Made by a program: the position numbers and the translations under genes. Under the pieces are notes generated by a model. The model was not told where the DNA came from. It saw nothing but the letters and a program-made list of their open reading frames with translations, and ran no database searches. This document shows positions 9,876 to 16,886 of a stretch of DNA of 64,000 nt, one piece after another. Within the stretch, counting starts at the first letter, position 1; each line of letters starts with the position of its first letter. Source of the DNA: Dethiobacter sp. (GTDB lineage: Bacteria > Bacillota_D > Dethiobacteria > Dethiobacterales > Dethiobacteraceae); contig JAGXSQ010000117.1 of assembly GCA_018333395.1 (NCBI GenBank), positions 1-64,000 on the forward strand, read 5' to 3'.

Positions 9876-9917
9876 TGTAGCGCTACAGCGTAGCGATCGC
9901 TACACTGTAGCGCTACA
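9876..9917. promoter_or_regulatory. Triple palindrome, probable activator binding array
   Basis: Three perfect palindromes stand in a row: TGTAGCGCTACA (9876-9887), GTAGCGATCGCTAC (9890-9903) and TGTAGCGCTACA again (9906-9917). Their centres (9881.5, 9896.5, 9911.5) are exactly 15 bp apart, and the whole array is itself symmetric. It lies about 130-170 bp upstream of the -12 element of the sigma-54 promoter at 10032, a normal enhancer distance. It is also only 15 bp from the start codon of the divergent regulator. Best read as the upstream activating sequence for that regulator, which would also cover its own promoter. Confidence 0.75.
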
Positions 9918-10031
9918 CATTAGGTTGAAAAGGCAAAAAGTTGTGCTCTTCAGTTAGAGGCGATGGCAAAGTAGCATTAAAAAGGGGGGGGCAGGGCGTT
10001 TTCTATGAGAATGTTTCACCGCATTAATTAT

Positions 10032-10047
10032 TGGCACGTATTTTGCA
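10032..10047 (+). promoter_or_regulatory. Sigma-54 (-24/-12) promoter of the CoA-transferase operon
   Basis: The sequence TGGCACGTATTTTGCA fits the consensus TGGCACG-N4-TTGCW. Exactly 10 bp lie between the invariant GG (10033-10034) and GC (10045-10046). Expected transcription start is near 10058, giving an AT-rich leader of about 130 nt before the first gene at 10189. The rest of the 9861-10188 gap holds the palindrome array, an 8-G run near 9982 and no further recognised feature. Confidence 0.85.
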
Positions 10048-10188
10048 ATAGCAATTTGTAACAAATCATAAGGTGTTGAAAACATTATAAAACACATTAT
10101 CAAGAAGTGTAAAGCATAAGATTTGCGAATCGCTGCAAAACGATACATTTTCCGGAATGGAGAAAATCTGATGTGAGGAGAGAGTGCG

Positions 10189-11109
10189 ATGCCTGATTCC
10201 CCTGGAAGAAAAAGAACAGACAAGACAATGTCATTAGCGGAAGCGTTTAATTTGTTTATTAATAAGGGTGACAGCATTGCCTTCAGCGGCATGGGAGGTT
10301 CCCAGTGTGTCGCTCATACCTATGAACTTATTCGTCTCGGGTATAGTGGTATGACGCTTTTCGGAGATAGTCCCTGTGAGGCTGGTGATATGTTAATAGG
10401 TGCCGGAATTATAGACAGGGTTGAACTAGCGTGGTGCTCTTATGCGGTGGCGGGACTTGGCCATAACTATCGCCGGGCAGTGGAAGAAAATATTCCCGCA
10501 AAGATTGAAGTAAAAGAGTTTTCGAACTATACAATGGGCCTTCGTTTTTTAGCTGGGGCTATGAATTTACCGTTTTTGCCGACTAAATCGCTGCTAGGGT
10601 CAGCTTTGCCAACCTATAATGCGGATATCAAAGAGATAAAGTGTCCTTACACAGGTGATAAACTGGCACTAGTCCCTGCTGCTACGCCTGATGTGGCCGT
10701 GATACATGTTTCACGTGCTGATAAACGTGGTAATTGCCAGAACCTTGGCTTTACATCTAATGCGGAAAACATCGGGCGGGCAGCCAAGAGAACTGTAGTC
10801 ACCTGCGAAGAACTGGTAAGCACTGATGAGATTAGACGTAACGCTAATCTGACTTTTCTGCCCGAGTATTGTGTAGATGCAGTAATAGAGTTGCCTTTTG
10901 CTTCCCACCCCTGGAATTTTCCTTACTCCTATGCTTATGATATTCCCTTTCACGCACAGCAAATGGAGGCTTTCCGGACCAGAGAAGGTTTCGTAAAATG
11001 GTTGGATGAATGGTGTTTTGAAGCTGGCAGCTGGGACGGTTACTTAAAGAAAGTAGGTTGGGAGAGGCTTTTCAAGCTGCAGAAGATAGAAAAGCGTTTT
11101 TGTAAATGA
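10189..11109 (+). CDS. CoA-transferase subunit A (glutaconate CoA-transferase-like)
   Basis: The 306-residue alpha subunit of a family I two-subunit CoA-transferase, closest in pattern to GctA. After a polar N-terminus, the glycine motif FSGMGGSQCVAH and the stretch PDVAVIHVSRADKRGNCQ are typical of this fold. It would pair with the next gene, which carries the catalytic glutamate, to move CoA between an acyl-CoA donor such as acetyl-CoA and a carboxylic acid. ATG follows gaggagag. First gene of the sigma-54 operon. The substrate cannot be read from sequence; a C4 hydroxy acid is inferred from the dehydratase downstream. Confidence 0.85.
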   Translation: MPDSPGRKRTDKTMSLAEAFNLFINKGDSIAFSGMGGSQCVAHTYELIRLGYSGMTLFGDSPCEAGDMLIGAGIIDRVELAWCSYAVAGLGHNYRRAVEENIPAKIEVKEFSNYTMGLRFLAGAMNLPFLPTKSLLGSALPTYNADIKEIKCPYTGDKLALVPAATPDVAVIHVSRADKRGNCQNLGFTSNAENIGRAAKRTVVTCEELVSTDEIRRNANLTFLPEYCVDAVIELPFASHPWNFPYSYAYDIPFHAQQMEAFRTREGFVKWLDEWCFEAGSWDGYLKKVGWERLFKLQKIEKRFCK

Positions 11110-11139
11110 TAGTGGAGCGATTAAGGAAGGGGGAGAAAT

Positions 11140-12030
11140 ATGGGTTATGCCAGCGATTACACACTTGCTGAATTGTTAGTGGCCACAGCGGCTAGGGAGA
11201 TAAAAGACGGCGATGTTGTTTTTGTCGGGGTGGGCATTCCCGGTTTAGGGGCCGGGTTGGCTAAGCTGACGCATGCGCCGAATATGATTATGGCCATGGA
11301 GTGTGGCAGTATTGGCTCTCAATCTTATAGGCTGGTTCTTGGCATCGGTGACAATGCTTGTGTGGAAAATGCCATCTGCAACACTTCGCTCTGGCGGCTT
11401 TTTTCAGACCAACAGAGAGGTTATTTTGATGTCGGGATGATATCAGGCGCCCAAGTAGATAAGTATGGAAACCTAAACAGCACCACAATCATCGGTAACC
11501 GTAGCTATCAGCAACCAAAGACTAGGTTGCCCGGCAGCGGTGGCGCCAACGATATTGCCAGTTCGGCACGTAAAACAATATTAATGATTAATATGCAGGC
11601 GCGCCGCTTTATGGAGAGAGTCGATTACATTACCTCGCCGGGTTATCTGGATGGCTACGAGGCGCGCGAAAAAGCTGGCCTGCTGGGAGGAGGCCCCGAG
11701 GCTATTATTACCGATAAGTGCCTTATGCGTTTTGACCCTGTTACAAAAGAAGCTTTTGTGGCAAGTGTGCATCCGGGGGCCACGATGGAAGAGATAAAGT
11801 CACTGGTGAGCTGGGACTTAAAGTTCAGCCCAGATTTGCAGGAGACAGAGCCCCCCACGGATGAACAGGTCAGAGTAACAAGGACACTTGATTCAGAAGG
11901 TATTTACTTGAGGGGTGGCCTCAAAGGATTAACCTTCGACAGATATATGGCGATGTTGGAGAATTCCAGGGATGTTTTGTCAAAGGTGTTTATGAAGAAG
12001 TTATATAGTGGAGATGAAGACCAATGTTAA
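11140..12030 (+). CDS. CoA-transferase subunit B (catalytic, GctB-like)
   Basis: The 296-residue beta subunit. Glutamate 54 in MAMECGSIGS lies at the position of the catalytic Glu54 known in Acidaminococcus fermentans GctB, which forms the glutamyl-CoA thioester intermediate. The glycine-rich PGSGGANDIASSA and DKCLMRF segments also fit the family. ATG is preceded by gggggag. It overlaps the SDR gene by 7 nt. Together with the preceding gene it would activate the operon's substrate without ATP. Usual 4-hydroxybutyrate CoA-transferases (AbfT/Cat2) are single-chain, so a two-subunit enzyme next to a 4-hydroxybutyryl-CoA dehydratase homologue is a variation. Confidence 0.85.
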   Translation: MGYASDYTLAELLVATAAREIKDGDVVFVGVGIPGLGAGLAKLTHAPNMIMAMECGSIGSQSYRLVLGIGDNACVENAICNTSLWRLFSDQQRGYFDVGMISGAQVDKYGNLNSTTIIGNRSYQQPKTRLPGSGGANDIASSARKTILMINMQARRFMERVDYITSPGYLDGYEAREKAGLLGGGPEAIITDKCLMRFDPVTKEAFVASVHPGATMEEIKSLVSWDLKFSPDLQETEPPTDEQVRVTRTLDSEGIYLRGGLKGLTFDRYMAMLENSRDVLSKVFMKKLYSGDEDQC

Positions 12031-12785
12031 CAGATTTTTCGCTAACGGGTAGGGTTGCTATAGTTACCGGCGCTACAAAAGGCCTTGGGCGAGGGATAGC
12101 CCACGGCCTGGCAGAAGCAGGGGCAAAACTTGTGGTAGTTAGCCGCAATCAGAAAGAGTGTGACGCCGTGGCTTTGGAGTTGCAAGAAAAAGGTGTGTCG
12201 TCGCTAGCTTACGCCGCTGACCTGCGCAATCTCGCTTCTATTCAAGCTCTTGTCGAGGCAGTGGTTAAGCAATTCGGCCGCATTGATATCCTGATCAATA
12301 ATGCCGGAGCTGCCGTCACAAAACCTCCCGAGGCCATGACGGAAGAGGAATGGGATTTTGTTATGGATCTAAATCTGAAGGGGGCCTTTTTCACGGCTCA
12401 ACAGGTAGGCTCGCAAATGATTAAGCAGCAGTACGGAAAAATCATTAATATCGGATCCATCTTCAGCTTTGTGGGAGATGCCAATATAGTTTCTTACTGC
12501 GCCAGCAAGGGAGGACTTGTCCAAATGACAAGGTCGCTGGCCTTAGCTTGGGCGCGCCATAATATCAGCGTAAATGCCATAGCTCCAGGCTATATCACAA
12601 CTGAATTGAATAAGGAAACGCTAAACGAGGGAAAAGTATTTAACCATCTTATGAAGAATACACCTGCCAGAAGGTTAGGGGAAGTAAAGGATGTAGTAGG
12701 AGCCGCAGTATTCCTCGCTTCATCAGCTTCTGACTATATGACTGGGCAAAGTATCGTAATTGATGGCGGTTGGTTGGCGCACTAG
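12024..12785 (+). CDS. Short-chain dehydrogenase/reductase (3-hydroxyacid/3-hydroxyacyl type)
   Basis: Classical SDR of 253 residues. It has the cofactor motif TGATKGLG (15-22), NNAG (92-95), catalytic Ser145, Tyr158 and Lys162 (YCASK), and the C-terminal DGGW. Such proteins include FabG-like ketoacyl reductases, acetoacetyl-CoA reductase and 3-hydroxybutyrate dehydrogenase; sequence alone does not decide. In an operon with AtoE-type transport and acetoacetyl-CoA synthetase nearby, oxidation of 3-hydroxybutyrate to acetoacetate is a reasonable inference. Start overlaps gctB-like by 7 nt, so translation is coupled. Confidence 0.85.
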   Translation: MLTDFSLTGRVAIVTGATKGLGRGIAHGLAEAGAKLVVVSRNQKECDAVALELQEKGVSSLAYAADLRNLASIQALVEAVVKQFGRIDILINNAGAAVTKPPEAMTEEEWDFVMDLNLKGAFFTAQQVGSQMIKQQYGKIINIGSIFSFVGDANIVSYCASKGGLVQMTRSLALAWARHNISVNAIAPGYITTELNKETLNEGKVFNHLMKNTPARRLGEVKDVVGAAVFLASSASDYMTGQSIVIDGGWLAH

Positions 12786-12822
12786 CGGATGTTGTAAAAA
12801 TAAATAACTGAGAGGAAGTGCT

Positions 12823-14277
12823 TTGAAAATGATGACAGGTAAGGAATATATTGATAGTTTGCGGCAGTTGAAAACGGTTGTTTACGCGTTCGGGGAAAAG
12901 TTGGATAATATTGTGGACCATCCATTAATCAAGCCCCATGTTAATGCGGCAGCAACTACTTATGAAATGGCGCATGACCCGGAGTTTGAAGACTTGGTAA
13001 CGGCCACTTCGCATCTGACCGGAGAAAAAGTCAGTCGCTTTACCCATATCCATCACAGCACAGATGACCTTATCAAGAAAGTAAAAATGCTGCGGGCTAT
13101 CGCACAGCGTACCGGTTCCTGCTACCAGCGCTGTGTAGGTTTTGACGGTATTAACGCCCTTTATGCTACTACTTATGAAATAGATCAGAAGTATGGCACC
13201 AACTACCATGAAAGAATGAAAGACTTCGTTAAATACCTGCAAAAGACGGATAAAATGGTCGCTGGTTCCATGACTGATCCGAAAGGTGATAGGGGGTTAT
13301 CTCCAGGTAAGCAGACTGATCCTGACATGTACGTACGTGTTGTGGAGAAGAACGAAAAAGGTATTGTCATCCGCGGAGCTAAGGCACACCAGACAGGTGT
13401 CGTTAATTCTCACGAAATGCTGATTATGCCCACCATTGCTTTGGATGAAACAGAGAAGGATTATGCTGTGGCTTGCGCTATCCCAGTGGACGCCCCTGGT
13501 GTATTGCATATCTTTGGCCGGCAGACTAATGACACTCGCAAATTTGATGAAATGGACCAAGGCAATGCTTGCTTCGGAGCGGTAGGCGGAGAGGCGCTGA
13601 CCGTACTGGAAGATGTTTTTGTACCATGGGAGCGGGTGTTTATGTGCGGTGAATACGATTTTGCCGGCATGATGGTGGAGCGTTTCGCCTGCTACCACCG
13701 TCAGAACTACGGCGGATGCAAAGGCGGTGTTAGCGATATTCTCATAGGCGCCACAGCGGCCATGGCAGAAATGAATGGAGTGGCGAAAGCTTCGCATATT
13801 AGGGATAAAATTGTCGAGATGATTCACCTGGCGGAAACAATTTACTGTGGCTCAGTAGCTTGCTCCAGCCAGGGAAGGCCGCTACCGTGTGGTTCATACT
13901 TTGTAGACCCGCTGCTCGCCAACGTCACAAAACTTAATGTCACCAGAAATATTTATGAGATCTGTCGCTTGAGTCACGATATCGCCGGAGGCCTCTTGGC
14001 TACTACGCCATCGGAACAAGATTTAAACCACCCTGAGGTTGGTAAGTACGTGGAGAAGTACAGCAAAGGAGTGGATTCTGTGCCCGCTATCGAGCGCCTG
14101 CGCATGGCAAGGTTGCTGGAAAACATGACAGGTGGTACAGCACTTGTGGAGAGCATGCATGGAGCCGGTTCACCTCAGGCGCAACGTGTAATGATACTTC
14201 GCCAAGGTAATCTTGCGCATAAAGTTAAAATGGCCAAAAGGCTGGCCAGCCGTGATCGATCGGGCAATGAAAGATAA
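12823..14277 (+). CDS. abfD: 4-hydroxybutyryl-CoA dehydratase / vinylacetyl-CoA isomerase homologue
   Basis: The 484-residue flavin and [4Fe-4S] dehydratase. The characterised Clostridium enzyme turns 4-hydroxybutyryl-CoA into crotonyl-CoA through a ketyl radical. All four cluster ligands known there are present: C100 and C104 (SCYQRCVG), H292 and C299 (YHRQNYGGCK). The active-site residues E257, Y296 and K300, the HQTG threonine and the glutamate in ESMHGAGSPQAQR are also kept. TTG is preferred as start (AGAGGAAG 7 nt upstream); ATG at 12829 is the alternative. The enzyme is oxygen-sensitive, which fits an anaerobe. The crotonase needed for the next step is not in the window. Exact substrate is inferred from family residues. 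Confidence 0.9.
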   Translation: MKMMTGKEYIDSLRQLKTVVYAFGEKLDNIVDHPLIKPHVNAAATTYEMAHDPEFEDLVTATSHLTGEKVSRFTHIHHSTDDLIKKVKMLRAIAQRTGSCYQRCVGFDGINALYATTYEIDQKYGTNYHERMKDFVKYLQKTDKMVAGSMTDPKGDRGLSPGKQTDPDMYVRVVEKNEKGIVIRGAKAHQTGVVNSHEMLIMPTIALDETEKDYAVACAIPVDAPGVLHIFGRQTNDTRKFDEMDQGNACFGAVGGEALTVLEDVFVPWERVFMCGEYDFAGMMVERFACYHRQNYGGCKGGVSDILIGATAAMAEMNGVAKASHIRDKIVEMIHLAETIYCGSVACSSQGRPLPCGSYFVDPLLANVTKLNVTRNIYEICRLSHDIAGGLLATTPSEQDLNHPEVGKYVEKYSKGVDSVPAIERLRMARLLENMTGGTALVESMHGAGSPQAQRVMILRQGNLAHKVKMAKRLASRDRSGNER

Positions 14278-14285
14278 CCTTTTTA

Positions 14286-14618
14286 ATGATGGCTATGAAG
14301 ATGCCTGCTAAAATAGCCGTCAAATTCTGCGGGAACTGCAACCCGCAAATATCCTGCGGAGAAATCTTAAAAGAGATAAAAACTAAAGCCGCGAGTAGGT
14401 TGCCGGCGGCGGAGTTTGTATCTTGGGACTCCCCGGAGACAGATGTATTACTGGTAATCAGCGGCTGTCCTGTGGATTGTGCCGCTAGGCCTCAGGGTAG
14501 CGCTGAGGAAATTGTTGTGGCCGGCGAGTCGGTTAACACTGTTGGTTGTGGAGCAGACCAAATAAGCAAGCGCGTGCTTGATATTCTACAGCGCCTAATG
14601 GCTGGGAGGGAGAAATAA
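14286..14618 (+). CDS. Small Cys-rich protein of unknown function
   Basis: About 110 residues, not assigned to a named family. Six cysteines: C15, C18 and C24 in FCGNCNPQISC, C61 and C65 in SGCPVDCA, and C88 in VGCG. The segment ETDVLLVISG is a hydrophobic strand ending in the second cysteine pair, so it looks like a small alpha/beta protein binding a metal or Fe-S cluster. It sits 8 nt after the dehydratase and abuts the thiolase start, so it belongs to the operon. A role in cluster assembly, electron supply or activation of the dehydratase is speculation. Start is ambiguous among ATGs at 14286, 14289, 14295 and 14301; no strong ribosome-binding site precedes the first. Confidence 0.75.
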   Translation: MMAMKMPAKIAVKFCGNCNPQISCGEILKEIKTKAASRLPAAEFVSWDSPETDVLLVISGCPVDCAARPQGSAEEIVVAGESVNTVGCGADQISKRVLDILQRLMAGREK

Positions 14619-15800
14619 TTGGGTAAAGAGATTGTGATTATTGACGGTTGCCGTTCACCTATCGGCGATTTTGGCGGGGCGTTCAAAGAGTTCTTGCCGT
14701 CTAATCTTGCTGTTCCCGTGGTGCAGGCCTTAATGGAGAAAACAGGCGTGGATAAAGCGCTGGTTGAAGAAATAATACTCGGCCAGTGCCTCCAGCGGAC
14801 TGACGACGCCAATACTGCCCGGGTGGTGGCGCTGAAGGCTGGGTTCCCCAAAGAAACTACCGGAGTTACTGTGCAGAGGCAGTGCAGTTCTGCGATGCAG
14901 GCCATTATTCAAGGATATCATGAGTTATATCACGGTGATGTAGACATGGTTATCGCAGGCGGTGTGGAAGTAATGAGTTCTTCGCCTTATGTGCTAAAAG
15001 CCGCTCGTTGGGGACAGCGCCTGCAGCACGGCGGCATGCATGACACCGTCTGGGAAATACTGACTGACCCGGTGGCTAACATTATGATGGGTGTGACTGC
15101 AGAAAATCTGGCGGAGAAATATGGGATTACCCGGGATGAACAGGATGAAGTAGCTTTCCAGAGCCATGCTAAGGCCATAAAAGCTGCCAAAGAGGGACTT
15201 TTCAGCGAAGAAATTGTGCCCATTTCTGTGCCTAGAGGCAAAAAAGCGCCGCTAGTAGTTGATAAGGATGAGCACCCGCGTGAAGATATTGACAGGGAAA
15301 AGCTGGCCCAGTTGCCGGCCGCTTTTCGCAAAGACGGTACAGTTACCGCGGGTAATGCTTCCGGAATTAATGACGGAGCGGCAGCGGTACTGATGACGAC
15401 GGCGGAACGCGCCCGGCAACTCGGGTTAGAGCCCATGGGCAGGATAATATCTTTTGCCTGGGCGGGTGTGGAGCCGGAGTTAATGGGCTACGGCCCTGTG
15501 CCGGCGACGAAAAAAGCCTTGCAAAGAGCAGGATTAACCATTGATGATATGGAGCTGATCGAGGTTAACGAAGCCTTTGCCGCTCAATACCTGGCCTGTG
15601 AAAAGTTATTGGGGTTGAACAGGCAAATAACTAATGTTAATGGCAGCGGTATAGGCTTGGGACATCCAGTCGGCTGCACAGGAACGCGTATTGTGGTTAC
15701 ATTATTGCACGAAATGGCTAGGCGCAGTCTCCGCTACGGCCTAGCTACTCTCTGTGTCGGCGGCGGGATGGGAGTGTCTTTGATTGTGGAAAGAACTTAA
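14619..15800 (+). CDS. Acetyl-CoA C-acetyltransferase (thiolase)
   Basis: The 393-residue thiolase would cleave acetoacetyl-CoA to two acetyl-CoA. Nucleophile Cys89 (QRQCSSAMQ), His349 (GHP) and Cys379 (LCVGGGMG) match the catalytic triad positions of Zoogloea thiolase, and NEAFA is present. The loop around the histidine reads NGSGIGLGHPVGCTG, not the usual NGGAIALGHPIGASG, so it belongs to a less common subgroup and its acyl preference may differ. TTG start with gggaggg upstream, directly abutting the stop of the Cys-rich protein. Confidence 0.93.
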   Translation: MGKEIVIIDGCRSPIGDFGGAFKEFLPSNLAVPVVQALMEKTGVDKALVEEIILGQCLQRTDDANTARVVALKAGFPKETTGVTVQRQCSSAMQAIIQGYHELYHGDVDMVIAGGVEVMSSSPYVLKAARWGQRLQHGGMHDTVWEILTDPVANIMMGVTAENLAEKYGITRDEQDEVAFQSHAKAIKAAKEGLFSEEIVPISVPRGKKAPLVVDKDEHPREDIDREKLAQLPAAFRKDGTVTAGNASGINDGAAAVLMTTAERARQLGLEPMGRIISFAWAGVEPELMGYGPVPATKKALQRAGLTIDDMELIEVNEAFAAQYLACEKLLGLNRQITNVNGSGIGLGHPVGCTGTRIVVTLLHEMARRSLRYGLATLCVGGGMGVSLIVERT

Positions 15801-15824
15801 AAGTAGGCACGGGAGGGGATTAGT

Positions 15825-16685
15825 ATGGAGATAAAAACTATTGGGGTTGTCGGTAGCGGTTTGATGGGCAGTGGTATTGCGCAGGTAGCCTTGCAGGCCG
15901 GATACAAAGTGATTCTAAATGATGTTAAAGAAGAATTTATTAGCAAGGGCATTAGTATAATGCGGAATAATTTGCACCGGGACATAAAAAAAGGCCGGAA
16001 AACTGCTGAGGAAATGGAGCAGATGCTATCCTGCCTAGCCACAACCACGGAGCTTTCTGATCTGTCAATCGCGGACTTGGTTATTGAAGCTGTATTTGAG
16101 CGGATGGAGGTCAAAAAACAGCTCTTTGCCGCTCTTTGTAAAATCTGCAAGTCCGATACCTGCCTTATTTCGAACACCTCTGGACTTAGTATTACGGAAA
16201 TCGCTTCCGCGACAAAAAGGTCTGATAAGGTGGTGGGGTTGCACTTTTTTAACCCGGTCCCCTTAATGAAGCTTGTAGAGGTCATCAGAGCTTATGACAC
16301 CTCAGATGAAACGTTTGACATGGCTTGGGACCTTTCCATCAAACTTGGCAAGGAACCGATAGCCGTGCAGGACGCTCCTCTCTTCGCTGTCAACAGGATA
16401 CTGGTTCCCATGATTAATGAAGCAATCCTTGTTTTGTCGGAAGGTATAGCCACCGCCGAGGATATCGATAAAGGGCTGAGGCTTGGCGCAAGCCACCCCA
16501 TGGGCCCCTTGGCGTTAGCCGATTTAATCGGGCTCGATACTCTGCTCATGGTTCAGGAGACGCTCTATAAAGAAACCGCAGACTCCAAATACCGCCCCGC
16601 ATTGCTGTTAAAACAACTAGTAAGAGCAGGTCATTACGGCCGCAAGACGGGACGAGGCTTTTACAACTATGAAGTGATTATGTAG
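15825..16685 (+). CDS. hbd: 3-hydroxyacyl-CoA (3-hydroxybutyryl-CoA) dehydrogenase
   Basis: The 286-residue NAD-dependent dehydrogenase oxidises (S)-3-hydroxybutyryl-CoA to acetoacetyl-CoA. The Rossmann motif [11 protein letters not shown] is at residues 10-20. N117 and S119 lie in NTSGLS, the catalytic H140 in [15 protein letters not shown], and the C-terminal domain ends with the family signature [14 protein letters not shown] has a gggagggg ribosome-binding site. It is the last gene before a 198-nt gap to the transporter. With the thiolase it completes a crotonyl-CoA to acetyl-CoA route, apart from the hydratase step. Confidence 0.94.
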   Translation: MEIKTIGVVGSGLMGSGIAQVALQAGYKVILNDVKEEFISKGISIMRNNLHRDIKKGRKTAEEMEQMLSCLATTTELSDLSIADLVIEAVFERMEVKKQLFAALCKICKSDTCLISNTSGLSITEIASATKRSDKVVGLHFFNPVPLMKLVEVIRAYDTSDETFDMAWDLSIKLGKEPIAVQDAPLFAVNRILVPMINEAILVLSEGIATAEDIDKGLRLGASHPMGPLALADLIGLDTLLMVQETLYKETADSKYRPALLLKQLVRAGHYGRKTGRGFYNYEVIM

Positions 16686-16850
16686 CCTAGGGAAGCCATA
16701 CTCTGATTGGAGCATATACAAGTCAAGAGCAGAAAGGGGGTGGAATTATAAGAATTATAAATAGACTGAATATTTCGCCAGAAGGTTGTGGTGCTTTTGG
16801 GGTTTGAGGAGGATTGTTGCCGGCTCAGTAAACGCCAAACAAATTACTAG

Positions 16851-16886
16851 GGGAGGTGAAAGCAGGCTTTTGCCTGCGGCACAATG
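16851..16886 (+). promoter_or_regulatory. Shine-Dalgarno separated from ATG by a small hairpin
   Basis: A strong GGGAGGTG (16851-16858) lies some 25 nt before the only usable ATG (16884). That is far too distant unless the intervening perfect hairpin GCAGGC-TTTT-GCCTGC (16862-16877) forms. With the hairpin folded, effective spacing shortens to about 10 nt. I see no alternative in-frame start codon nearer to the Shine-Dalgarno. Confidence 0.6.

Noticed and set aside
9890..9903. GCGATCGC octamer (cyanobacterial HIP1 sequence) inside the palindrome array
   Set aside because: A single occurrence in a Firmicute-like context is explained by the symmetric operator; there is no dispersed HIP1 repetition.
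16686..16850. Possible third sigma-54 promoter before the transporter
   Set aside because: No GG-N10-GC pair with acceptable flanks was found by eye in the gap; the transporter may be read from the upstream operon.
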